Shown piece after piece: positions 15,376-21,871 of a DNA stretch of 21,871 nt; the stretch's first letter is position 1; the number at the start of each line of letters is the position of its first letter. The position numbers were made by a program, and so were the translations under genes. The notes below the pieces were generated by a model. The model did no database searches. It was not told where the DNA came from and was given only the letters and a program-made list of their open reading frames with translations. The stretch lies in the NCBI GenBank assembly GCA_011192055.1, contig DUES01000002.1, positions 1 through 21,871 on the forward strand. The letters run 5' to 3'. The DNA is from Dehalococcoidia bacterium. Its GTDB lineage: Bacteria > Chloroflexota > Dehalococcoidia > Dehalococcoidales > Fen-1064.

Positions 15376-16080
15376 ATGTTTACGTCAGGTATTGATATGT
15401 ATATTTACGTGATGGCAGGGTTTATGGCCCTGGGGGTTCTGGCTGCTTCGTCTATGCCGGCTCTTGTACGGGAAACGGTCGCCAAAACTGTCTCAGGATA
15501 TAGTACGGTGATGTTCGCTATCCAGCAGCCAAAGGAAAAGGAAAAACAGCCGTTCTGGAAAAGAAAACGTGATACCACCAGGCAGGTGCGGGATAAACTC
15601 GATAAACTCAGGTCCGAATCCGACGGCAATCTGCCGGTGGAAATCCCGTCAGGGGACAAACCGGGTAAAAAAGCTGATGTGCAGCCGTCAGGAGAAACAA
15701 ATCTGGAACTGCCGGACAAAGAATCTACGGATACTGATAGCGGACAAGCCAGGCCCGAATCCACCGGCAGTGACCTTCTTGATGACCTGACCACGGATTC
15801 GGTCAAATCATCTGATTCGGAAGACTATTTTGACGATGATTTCGAAGAGGAGAATAAGTCTGGTGACAGCGGTGGAGGTTCTTCCGAAAAGTCCGGAGAT
15901 ACGGACTCGCTGTTTGACTTGTTCGCTACGGAGATAGTCGAGGAGAATAAAGCCGGTGAACTTGCTGCAGGCCTTGATGACCTTGATATCCGCGATATCC
16001 TGTCAGAGGCACAGTTGATTCTGAATGAACTCAGGAGTATGGGACTGTCGGGGCACCGGCAGCAACCTCCACCTCTCTGA
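15376..16080 (+). CDS. Membrane-anchored acidic protein, last gene of archaellum block, unknown function
   Basis: A 234-residue protein that I do not recognise. One N-terminal membrane helix (about 3-25, MYIYVMAGFMALGVLAASSM) is followed by a basic stretch (KEKEKQPFWKRKRDTTRQVRDKL), then a long, very acidic, Ser/Asp/Glu-rich low-complexity linker (about 70-185), and a short amphipathic C-terminal segment (LDDLDIRDILSEAQLILNELRSMGL). By the positive-inside rule the bulk is cytosolic. A membrane anchor plus cytosolic tail at the end of an archaellum operon recalls the crenarchaeal scaffold ArlX in layout, but I see no sequence match. The ATG at 15376 suits the Shine-Dalgarno AAGGAGG (15359-15365) better than the GTG at 15367, which almost touches it. 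Confidence 0.7.
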   Translation: MFTSGIDMYIYVMAGFMALGVLAASSMPALVRETVAKTVSGYSTVMFAIQQPKEKEKQPFWKRKRDTTRQVRDKLDKLRSESDGNLPVEIPSGDKPGKKADVQPSGETNLELPDKESTDTDSGQARPESTGSDLLDDLTTDSVKSSDSEDYFDDDFEEENKSGDSGGGSSEKSGDTDSLFDLFATEIVEENKAGELAAGLDDLDIRDILSEAQLILNELRSMGLSGHRQQPPPL

Positions 16081-16183
16081 TTACAGGGTCTGAACAGGAC
16101 AGGCATATTTGACATGTAGTTTGACTGGAGTTTGTCTTGTTCAGCAGGAGTGCCGGGTTCTCTACCGGCAGGATGTAAAGGAC

Positions 16184-16219
16184 CGGGGATAAGGAATTGA
16201 CTTATCCCCGATTTATTTT
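16184..16219 (+). terminator. Rho-independent terminator of the archaellum operon
   Basis: CGGGGATAAG (16184-16193) pairs perfectly with CTTATCCCCG (16201-16210) around a seven-base loop, followed by ATTTATTTT. It lies about 100 bp past the last plus-strand gene and abuts the stop of the convergent minus-strand gene, so it may also stop minus-strand transcription. A smaller hairpin, TGCCGG/CCGGCA, lies just upstream at 16151-16170. Confidence 0.85.
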
Positions 16220-16782
16220 GGCCACCAGCCCCACCAGCCTTCTTTGCCGCAACTGGTGCACTTTAGCGGAATAGCGGCGAAGCCCTGGGAGCCACAAGAC
16301 CCACAGGTGAAATCGTCGCGGACTCCATACGAGGGAGTATCCTGGAGTTTCTTCGTAACCGTCATGACTCTGCTATCTATCCTATCAAGGTGACGGATTA
16401 CAGCGCACAATTTCTCTTCCAGTTGCAGAATTGCTGCACCGAAGTCGGCGGTCGTGTTTTGTTTTTCTTCAAGATGGTCGAGGCACGTTTCCAGTTTGAC
16501 CATCCGGTCCAGGAGGTCATGCATGGTATTCTGTACAATCTTCAGCACCTCATCATCAGGGTTCGGCGTCGCTGGAGACATAGCAGTTGTGTTCAAGTCA
16601 TCCGGAAGGGTGTCCGGGGACGGTATTGCCGGGATTTTGCCGTCTTCTATCACCTGCTCATCAACCGGGTTTGACAGCACTGCTACCGATGCTTCCGGCA
16701 GGGTATTTTCCTGCCTGGGAACCTGCTTATCGAACATCTCGTCAATTACTGCCTGAGGCAGTCCATTTCCGTTGCCACTCAT
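16213..16782 (-). CDS. FliM-motif, coiled-coil and zinc-ribbon protein, candidate CheY adaptor
   Basis: A 189-residue protein of unknown family with three visible parts. The N-terminus carries LPQAVIDEMF (8-17), close to the LSQAEIDALL peptide of FliM, which binds phosphorylated CheY: Leu, Gln, Ala, Ile and Asp coincide. A disordered Pro/Asp-rich linker (about 20-75) leads to a predicted coiled coil (77-148, heptads VKLETCLDHLEEK, LQLEEKLCAVIRHLDRID). The C-terminus has a four-cysteine zinc ribbon (C160, C163, C175, C178) and an aromatic tail (GWWGWWPK). It has a strong AAGGAGG Shine-Dalgarno and lies 100 bp downstream of a stand-alone CheY gene on the same strand. Archaea use CheF between CheY and ArlC/D/E; no CheF is present, so this could serve that role. 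Function is inferred from the motif and position only. Confidence 0.68.
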   Translation of the reverse strand: MSGNGNGLPQAVIDEMFDKQVPRQENTLPEASVAVLSNPVDEQVIEDGKIPAIPSPDTLPDDLNTTAMSPATPNPDDEVLKIVQNTMHDLLDRMVKLETCLDHLEEKQNTTADFGAAILQLEEKLCAVIRHLDRIDSRVMTVTKKLQDTPSYGVRDDFTCGSCGSQGFAAIPLKCTSCGKEGWWGWWPK

Positions 16783-16882
16783 GCGTTCCTCCTTCGCCTG
16801 CCCACTATCATAATGATACGGGTCAGGTTAGAACCAACCAGGTAACCGGTCTTGCGTATCTTCACCTGTTCTTAGCGGCGGT

Positions 16883-17239
16883 CTAACCAACCAGTTTCTC
16901 CACTGCATCCAGCACCCGGTTGCTGTCGAACGGTTTCATTACCGAATCCCGTGCTCCTGCTTCCATGGCATTTAATACCGTTAAACTCTGCCCCATGGCG
17001 GTGACCATGGCTACCCGTGCTGCCGGGTCTATTTTAATAATCTCCTGTACAGTCAACACGCCATCGGTATCGGGTGCGGTAATGTCCAGTAATACACCGT
17101 CCGGTTTTTCCTCCCGGTATGTTTGCAGGGCTTCCTCGCTGTTTGCTGCTTCCACAACGTCATAGCCCTGTTCCCGAAGTACCCTGGAACACCAGTTGCG
17201 TACAAAAACGGCATCCTCTACAACAAGTATTTTTGCCAT
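16883..17239 (-). CDS. cheY: Stand-alone CheY-like response regulator
   Basis: A 118-residue single receiver domain with all catalytic residues: acidic pair E8/D9, phospho-acceptor D52 (LLDIT), T80 (MVTAMG) and K102 (MKPF). The usual MPGMDG loop reads APDTDG. With no output domain it should act by binding a partner after phosphorylation. The start at MAKILVVED (17239), with GGGGGA ten bases upstream, matches the family better than an ATG 18 bp further up, which has no Shine-Dalgarno. It precedes the FliM-motif protein gene and lies across a terminator from the archaellum operon, so it is a good candidate for the switch signal. No CheA is in the window; the hybrid kinase further right or a distant kinase could phosphorylate it. 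Confidence 0.85.
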   Translation of the reverse strand: MAKILVVEDAVFVRNWCSRVLREQGYDVVEAANSEEALQTYREEKPDGVLLDITAPDTDGVLTVQEIIKIDPAARVAMVTAMGQSLTVLNAMEAGARDSVMKPFDSNRVLDAVEKLVG

Positions 17240-17655
17240 TATGCTGATTTCCCCCATTCACGGGATATATGCCTCGCGTTTATCCTAACGCGGGGCTCGA
17301 GACCCCTGGTGTTCTCCGGTTCTTTTTCAGGGAGTTTTCATCAATGGTTTGGGCTGTTTTCCGGATTTTTTATCACTGTTACCCTTATTGTGCCATGTAT
17401 ATACAACACGTATAAGGTCTTAGCGGCTACTTGAGGAGGACTGAAAACGCAAGTTTCCTTGGCTTACATGAGCTTGATGGTGGTACCGTGGGTCAGTAAG
17501 CTGACACCTGCCGGCCAGACAGCTTCCCGTAACAGGTGTACTGGCAGGGCGATGAAAGAGGGGAGTCCGGGGGGAGCGCCCCTCAGAATGGGCGGGAGTC
17601 CCATCCCTTTGGCAGCGTCCGGGGCGAATGGTCGAAAGGATTCTCAAGCAGCCTG
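17240..17655. other. Gene-free region with GC-rich inverted repeats (17440-17645)
   Basis: About 415 bp without a convincing gene. 17258-17420 is AT-richer and unremarkable; on the minus strand it is the likely leader of the cheY gene. 17440-17645 is GC-rich and rich in short stems: a GCAA-capped stem near 17444-17458, GTCAG-TAAG-CTGAC (17492-17505), ACACCTG pairing with CAGGTGT (17504-17510 with 17532-17538), and ATGGG-N7-CCCAT (17588-17604). This suggests a structured RNA or a mobile-element remnant, but I could not match it to a known riboswitch or RNA class, and the strand is uncertain. Confidence 0.4.
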
Positions 17656-17943
17656 TTAAGTAACCAGGAAGAGGCTCAGGTTCCACCCGATGACGGCACC
17701 GTAGTATGTGACAATGCTTGACGTGGTTAATAAAGTGACCCTGGGGAAATACCGGTACAGTTTCAGCAGTATCAGTGCACACAGAATGACACCCACAACC
17801 TTAAAAAGCAGGAAGTTACCGTCGCCGACTACGGGAGCCATCAGGGGGTTGGCTTCAACGAACGGGCCATTAGCGACGAGAAGCTGAGTGATTATACCAT
17901 CGGAGATTTCGAACCCGCAAAGAAGCGGAAGCAGGTACTTCAT
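17656..17943 (-). CDS. DUF5658-like small membrane protein
   Basis: A 95-residue protein with three predicted helices (about 2-25, 43-63 and 70-93). The motif FEISDGIITQLLVANGPFVEANPLMAP, with an early Asp and the downstream E-A-N-P, matches the DUF5658 pattern, a family of small integral membrane proteins of unknown function common in archaea and some bacteria. It begins 11 bp after the stop of the next gene to the right, with GAGGGCG before the ATG, so the two are probably one transcript. Nothing ties it directly to motility. Confidence 0.75.
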   Translation of the reverse strand: MKYLLPLLCGFEISDGIITQLLVANGPFVEANPLMAPVVGDGNFLLFKVVGVILCALILLKLYRYFPRVTLLTTSSIVTYYGAVIGWNLSLFLVT

Positions 17944-17954
17944 ACGCCCTCAGC

Positions 17955-18419
17955 CTAGTTTGGCTCTAACCAGCCGGCTTTGGTCAGGAAGTCATCGTAG
18001 AACCGGGCAATGTCCTCGTCCTGGATATTATTGCGGACTTCCAGCAGTGGCAGCGTAATGGCCAGCCGGTTGATTCTTTCGATATCAGGTATGACTTCCG
18101 GGTCATCCGAGTCGTCGTCCGGGGCCAGCCATGAAGACGCTTCATCAAGTTCGTAGCTGTCTATCAGCTTGCCGTAGTACTGTGCCAGGTCTTCATCCTG
18201 GAATTTGTCAGTAGCGGCGTTCAGTACCTGGGTGATATTCTGGTAGGCGATCGTCATGTTATCACTGAAGCCTTCCGGCGCAATGGCTTCTTCTGCCGCC
18301 ATCGGAGATGGTGATGATATTCCAATAAAGAGCACCACCGCCAGTATCACACCGGCTATCAGTCCACCTATTGCCTTGACCAAAACAACCCCCCGCTCTT
18401 TCCGGAGTCTCGTAAACAC
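17955..18419 (-). CDS. Membrane-anchored or secreted protein of unknown function
   Basis: A 154-residue protein with a basic N-terminus (MFTRLRKERG), one hydrophobic segment (about 12-35, VLVKAIGGLIAGVILAVVLFIGI) ending in SSPSPMAAEEA, then about 115 mainly acidic, helical residues. The segment could be a signal anchor or be cut near the ALA-like MAAEE site. The exported part contains two related stretches, ATDKFQDEDLAQYYGKLIDS and RNNIQDEDIARFYDDFLTKA, sharing an hydrophobic-Q-D-E-D-[LI]-A-x-[YF]-Y core, an internal repeat of unknown meaning. The start is a GTG at 18419 with GAGG very close; a TTG about 12 codons later, with GGGGGG upstream, is a possible alternative. It precedes the DUF5658-like gene by 11 bp. 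I do not recognise the family. Confidence 0.68.
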   Translation of the reverse strand: MFTRLRKERGVVLVKAIGGLIAGVILAVVLFIGISSPSPMAAEEAIAPEGFSDNMTIAYQNITQVLNAATDKFQDEDLAQYYGKLIDSYELDEASSWLAPDDDSDDPEVIPDIERINRLAITLPLLEVRNNIQDEDIARFYDDFLTKAGWLEPN

Positions 18420-19006
18420 CTCGCACCGTGCACGATGGCTACAGATGCGGAGCTAACGGTTCCGTTTTCTCTGCCTGCCCCGGTTTTGCTCCCGGATTCA
18501 TGTCTTTCCGGCGGACCGGTAGAACTGCAGGTCTGGCGGAATACGGTCTGCCTGCCCCGGAGGTTTACGGCAATGACCTGAAGAGGTCAGACTTTTGACC
18601 CCCGGTACCAGAATAATAACCCTTTCGGATAACGATGGGTACCCCCTGGCAGGCCTTGACGGGGTCAAAAAGGGGTCATAATTGGGTCATCGTGCATGAT
18701 AGCAGGCTCCGGCGGAGGGGCTGACAGTGGTCAGCAATGATTATAAGACATTGATGGGGTGGCCGATATGAGCTTTTGGTGCGGGTCATCAATGAGAACC
18801 ACCAGGCAGCGGATACTGCTGCGTCCTTAAAAGACCCGGAGCAGTAAAAATAGATAACAGGGAAAGATGTCAGAGGTAAGCATTGTACTTAGTCACGGAT
18901 GGGGGTAGTAATTGCCTGAATCAGATTTAAGGACGGCCTTGCCAGGGGGAGACCATAGCTGCCGGAATCCGGTACCCGGGACAAATCAGGACTATGAGGA
19001 AATAGA
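18420..19006. other. Gene-free regulatory region with several hairpins
   Basis: Nearly 600 bp with no supportable gene. Besides the GGGTCA triplet listed separately, it holds small perfect stems TGACCT-GAAG-AGGTCA (18574-18589) and GCTGAC-AGTG-GTCAGC (18720-18735), the palindrome CCGGAATCCGG (18962-18972), and on the plus strand a loose promoter-like pair TTGACG (18656) and CATAAT (18677) with a short 15-bp spacer. It must contain the promoter of the minus-strand gene starting at 18419. No tRNA or coding pattern is seen. Confidence 0.45.
18661..18689. promoter_or_regulatory. Three GGGTCA direct repeats at exact 11-bp spacing, candidate OmpR/PhoB-type operator
   Basis: GGGTCA occurs at 18662, 18673 and 18684, one helical turn apart. 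OmpR/PhoB-family regulators bind tandem half-sites spaced about 11 bp, and the next gene to the right encodes such a regulator. A reversed copy, TGACCC, lies upstream near 18595, and another GGGTCA at 18783. The site is about 240 bp upstream of the minus-strand gene starting at 18419, rather far for simple promoter control. Confidence 0.5.
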
Positions 19007-19043
19007 AAAAGGGTATCCGTAGAGGAAAACCGGATACCCTTTT
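19007..19043 (-). terminator. Rho-independent terminator of the kinase-regulator operon
   Basis: AAAAGGGTATCCG (19007-19019) and CGGATACCCTTTT (19031-19043) form a perfect 13-bp stem with an 11-base loop. Read on the minus strand, the stem is followed by TTTTTCTATTT, a classic terminator, placed about 50 bp after the stop of the response-regulator gene. The T-run on the other strand would make it bidirectional. Confidence 0.88.
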
Positions 19044-19090
19044 CGGCTTGTGAATTCTATTTCTTAACCGTAAGACTGAATGTTAGCAGT

Positions 19091-19786
19091 TCAGGATGCA
19101 CTCTGGAACTTATAGCCAACTCCGGGTACTGTGACGATGTACTGCGGATGCGCCGGGTCTGGTTCTATTTCTTTTCGCAGACGTCCCACGAAAACGTGCA
19201 GGTACTCCCTTTCGCTGGCGTACTCAGGTCCCCAGACCCTGCCAAGTAAGGTAGAGTGGGAAAACACCCTGTTTGCCCCGAGTACCAGTTCCTGCAGCAG
19301 GTTGTACTCCGTCGGTGTCAGTTTGATTTCCTCATCCTGGATAGTAACCCGTCTTTCCACGAAATTAATGGAAAAATCGCCCGATGTGAAGCTTGATGCG
19401 GTTGGTTCAATGCCTGATTCCTTGGTACGGCGCAGGACTGCCTTGACTCGTGCCGTAAGCTCATTCACACCAAAGGGTTTAGTAACGTAATCATCAGCGC
19501 CGATGTTGAGGCACTTGACCTTCTCTTCAACATCGCGACGGGCACTGAGCATGATAATGGGTACCCGCGACCACTCACGGACCTGTCGGCAGACCTCGAA
19601 ACCGTCCATCCTGGGCATGGTAATATCCAGAATTACCAGGTCCGGCTGTTCCCGTCCAATGACATCGAGTGCTTCTTCGCCATCCATGGCAACAAGAGTG
19701 TCCCACTCACGTGCCTGTAAATTGGCCCGGACTGATTTCACTACACCGATATCGTCATCAACTATGAGAATACGTGATTTGTGCAT
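19091..19786 (-). CDS. OmpR/PhoB-family response regulator
   Basis: A 231-residue DNA-binding response regulator. The receiver (1-120) has the acidic pocket D10-D12, phospho-acceptor D54 (LDITMPRMDG), Ser81 (MLSAR) and K103 (TKPFG). The effector is a winged helix (about 133-231) with IKLTPTEYNLLQELV, the recognition helix region EREYLHVFVGRLRKEIEPDP and the C-terminal hairpin YIVTVPGVGYKF. It should regulate transcription as a phosphorylated dimer on tandem direct repeats. The ATG at 19786 has GGGAGGAG upstream and lies inside the end of the kinase gene (29-bp overlap), so kinase and regulator are coupled. A candidate binding site of the right architecture lies downstream at 18661-18689. Its closest subtype cannot be named without a search. 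Confidence 0.92.
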   Translation of the reverse strand: MHKSRILIVDDDIGVVKSVRANLQAREWDTLVAMDGEEALDVIGREQPDLVILDITMPRMDGFEVCRQVREWSRVPIIMLSARRDVEEKVKCLNIGADDYVTKPFGVNELTARVKAVLRRTKESGIEPTASSFTSGDFSINFVERRVTIQDEEIKLTPTEYNLLQELVLGANRVFSHSTLLGRVWGPEYASEREYLHVFVGRLRKEIEPDPAHPQYIVTVPGVGYKFQSAS

Positions 19787-21866
19787 CTTCGGTCTCTCCT
19801 CCCAGTACCTGTCTTACCAGGCTAAGTAATTCATCGACTCCAAATGGCTTGGCTACACAGGGTATTCCTGATTCCTCCAGGAAAGTCTTGTTCCTGGCAC
19901 TGATAACATCCCCGGTTACGCAAATTACCTTGTGCTGTAACGCGGGGAATATCTCCCTTATCTTCTGATAGAGTTCGATACCGCTCATACCCGGCATCCT
20001 GATATCCAGCAGGATGAGGTCGTAGTGTGTCCGGTACAGTCTGCGTAAGGCTCTTTCGGCATTGCCGGCAGTATCTACCTTGTGTCCTTCGTGGGTCAGC
20101 AACCTGTCAAGCGCGCGACAGATATGCGGTTCATCGTCCACTACCAGTATCCGTGCCGTGACCACGCTGGCCGGTTCCTCTGCGAATAGCTGTTCCTGTT
20201 CGGTTTGCCGGACTTCGGCCACAACCGGCAGGTCAATCACGAAAGTAGTCCCTTTCCCATGTAGACTCCTGACGTATATTTTACCGTTGTGCTCCTGGAC
20301 TATCCCGTATGAGATGCTCAACCCCAGGCCGGTACCTCCGTGGTCGGACTTGGTCGTGAAAAACGGGTCAAACAGCTTGTCGATAACCTCTTCCGGAACC
20401 CCGGGACCGTCATCGGCCAGGGAAATGCGGACTTTGTCATCGATAACTTCAGTCCTGACAAACAGCACTCCTTTGCCGTGTGCCCTTGCCATTGCCTGCT
20501 CCGCATTAACAACGATGTTCAGAAACACCTGCTGGAGCTTACCCACATTGACCATGGTTTTGGGCAAGTACTCATCGAAGTCCTGGACCAGTTCAATGTT
20601 ATTGGTACGCATCTCGTAGGAGCGCATTGCTACGGTATGGGACAGGATGGTATTGATGTCCGCATATTCTTTATCAGGGCGATCACGGCGCGCGAAGGTC
20701 AGCAGCTTATCGACAATCCCGACTACCCGGTTCGCTCCGTCGTGGATGACTTCTACCGCCTCTTTCATGTTCTGGGGGACCTCCATCTGCATCAGCATCT
20801 GGGCAAAGGCAATCACGCCGGTCAAAGGATTGTTTATCTCGTGCGTAATCCCGGCAGCTACCTCACCGATAGAAGCCAGGCGACTGGTGAGGCTGAGCTC
20901 CCGCTGCAGTATCTTTTCCTTGGCTTCGGCTTTGATTCGTTCCGAGATATCACTGATGGAATAAACAACCTTGGTGATATCGCCGTTTTCATCGATTATG
21001 GGGGCACTCTTGATATTGAAGTGCCGTTTGAACAGTTCATCGTACCGCTCTACGGATTCAATATCTTTGCTGTCAAGCGTACGCCGCATGGGACAGAATC
21101 CGCAGACCTTACCGGTATTGCGGAAAACACGGTAGCATTTCTGGCCCAGGATATCCTGCTTGTTTTTTTGCAGGAGCGCCAGTCCGCTATTGTTTATGTT
21201 CTCGATGTTATAGTCCCTGTCAATGATGAGCATTACCTCTTCCAGCGAATTGAAGGAATTACGCCAGTCTTCTTCGGCTTTCCTGAGGGCATGCTCTACC
21301 CTGGTGCGTTCCTCCACCTCCACCGACAGGGATTCGCTGGTCAGGATATACTCCTTGAGAACATAGCTGAGGACAGCCAGGTATAAACCGAGTCGCAATG
21401 CCTGCCAGAACCACCAGATAACTCCCCACAGTGTGGCAAAGTAAAATACCTCGCATGCCTGGAAGAGGAAAATGAGCAGGGCAGTTATCAGGAACAGTTC
21501 ACTGGCGCCGGTCTTGCGGTACTGTCGGAACAACCTGATACCGGCAATGAGAAACAGCACTGCCGGTAATGCGTTCAGTGTCCACGCTACGGCGGTCAGT
21601 TGCCCGTCCCGTGTTACTGCGGGCAGGCTGTCTGACAGCGCGACCGGTAAGACACCGCAGACTACGGCAGCGGCAATTGCCACACCGAGCAGCCTGGCAA
21701 TACCTCCGGTCGTAATCTTTATTTTTGGTACCGGGAATCTCGTGGTTTCAGCAAGGGCATAGAGTACAAAGAAAACCCCGCCGACGATACCGGCGATGGA
21801 GTGTAACCAGACAAACTCCGTGGTCCCGGGTGTGGATACAGCATGAAAACCGTCAATAATGCCCAT
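19758..21866 (-). CDS. Membrane-bound hybrid histidine kinase (PAS, HisKA, HATPase, receiver)
   Basis: At least 702 residues. The N-terminal 175 residues have about five to six membrane helices (22-38, 56-76, 92-111, 122-140, 143-170). A PAS domain follows (about 196-310), with the pattern C244YRVF...C255GFCP, a cysteine motif seen in many PAS domains. The HisKA domain has the phospho-accepting H342 (THEINNPL); the ATPase domain has N-box NIVVNAEQAM, DDGPG, FDPFFTTK and GGTGLGLS. A C-terminal receiver (571-690) has D577/D578, D621, T651 and K673, so it is a hybrid kinase. It overlaps the OmpR-type regulator gene, its likely partner. I start at the ATG at 21866, but the frame is open to the right edge five bases away, so the true start may lie outside and the gene may be 5'-partial. 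Confidence 0.9.
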   Translation of the reverse strand: MGIIDGFHAVSTPGTTEFVWLHSIAGIVGGVFFVLYALAETTRFPVPKIKITTGGIARLLGVAIAAAVVCGVLPVALSDSLPAVTRDGQLTAVAWTLNALPAVLFLIAGIRLFRQYRKTGASELFLITALLIFLFQACEVFYFATLWGVIWWFWQALRLGLYLAVLSYVLKEYILTSESLSVEVEERTRVEHALRKAEEDWRNSFNSLEEVMLIIDRDYNIENINNSGLALLQKNKQDILGQKCYRVFRNTGKVCGFCPMRRTLDSKDIESVERYDELFKRHFNIKSAPIIDENGDITKVVYSISDISERIKAEAKEKILQRELSLTSRLASIGEVAAGITHEINNPLTGVIAFAQMLMQMEVPQNMKEAVEVIHDGANRVVGIVDKLLTFARRDRPDKEYADINTILSHTVAMRSYEMRTNNIELVQDFDEYLPKTMVNVGKLQQVFLNIVVNAEQAMARAHGKGVLFVRTEVIDDKVRISLADDGPGVPEEVIDKLFDPFFTTKSDHGGTGLGLSISYGIVQEHNGKIYVRSLHGKGTTFVIDLPVVAEVRQTEQEQLFAEEPASVVTARILVVDDEPHICRALDRLLTHEGHKVDTAGNAERALRRLYRTHYDLILLDIRMPGMSGIELYQKIREIFPALQHKVICVTGDVISARNKTFLEESGIPCVAKPFGVDELLSLVRQVLGGETEDAQITYSHS

Positions 21867-21871
21867 GGCAA

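Noticed and set aside
16820..16825. Further single GGGTCA hexamers (also near 3282, 17490 and 18783)
   Set aside because: Single copies are expected by chance at roughly ten per window over both strands; only the phased triplet and the perfect dyad are notable.
17490..17520. B12-box-like segment (GCTGACACCTGCC) suggesting a cobalamin riboswitch
   Set aside because: The rest of the cobalamin aptamer core (GGGAA, GGTG, CCGCAACTG-like parts) is missing upstream, and no plus-strand gene follows.
17459..17659. 66-codon plus-strand frame in the gene-free region
   Set aside because: Composition looks like translated structured RNA or spacer, no Shine-Dalgarno, and no recognisable domain.
18744..18769. 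Sigma-28-like promoter (TAAG, 14-bp spacer, GCCGATAT) on the plus strand
   Set aside because: Close to the consensus, but it points to no plus-strand gene; only tiny frames without support follow, and the next genes are on the minus strand.
20340..21386. A 348-codon open frame on the plus strand
   Set aside because: It lies fully antisense to the histidine-kinase gene, whose domains are unmistakable; no Shine-Dalgarno or recognisable domain, so it is a shadow frame.
1..21871. tRNA, rRNA, insertion sequences, integrase or attachment sites as signs of a recent mobile island
   Set aside because: None was seen by eye on either strand, so there is no direct evidence of recent mobility despite the archaeal origin of the central genes.

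Overview
The window looks like a chromosomal segment of a member of the Chloroflexota, most likely of the Dehalococcoidia type. It has ordinary bacterial Shine-Dalgarno sites, bacterial two-component systems and small DUF1616- and DUF5658-like membrane proteins. At its centre is a nearly complete archaellum (archaeal-type flagellum) gene set. Archaellum loci are already known in some Chloroflexota, so the class of system is not new, but several parts here are unusual. The taxonomic call rests on recalled gene content, not on a marker gene.

Left block (1-4277, all minus strand): a DUF1616-type membrane protein, then a tight run of a DPM1-like GT2 glycosyltransferase, a second GT2 glycosyltransferase and a large polytopic membrane protein that runs off the left edge. 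This looks like a surface-glycan or protein-glycosylation module. The adjacent archaellins carry N-X-S/T sequons, so archaellin glycosylation is a reasonable guess.

Central block (4682-16080, all plus strand, ending at a strong terminator at 16184-16219): a degenerate receiver protein, two tandem archaellins, a 17-bp stem-loop, an ArlD/E-like protein, an ArlG-like protein, an ArlF-like protein with seven 52-residue repeats inserted between its membrane anchor and its C-terminal beta-sandwich, ArlH, two full-length tandem ArlI ATPases, ArlJ, and an acidic membrane-anchored protein of unknown function. No prepilin peptidase and no che cluster are present.

Right block (16213-21866, all minus strand): a protein with a FliM-like N-terminal peptide, a predicted coiled coil and a zinc ribbon, encoded downstream of a stand-alone CheY (candidate motor-switch adaptor and its signal); a DUF5658-like protein with a secreted or anchored partner; a roughly 670-bp gene-free region with phased GGGTCA repeats; and a hybrid histidine kinase plus OmpR/PhoB-family regulator pair with its own terminator.

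How the parts may work together (inference): ArlJ and ArlI/ArlH would form the motor, ArlF/ArlG the stator attachment to the envelope, and the ArlD/E-like protein the cytosolic ring receiving switching input, possibly from CheY through the FliM-motif adaptor. The glycosyltransferases would decorate the filament or cell surface. The strongest leads are the ArlF repeat fusion, the duplicated ArlI and the candidate CheY adaptor.
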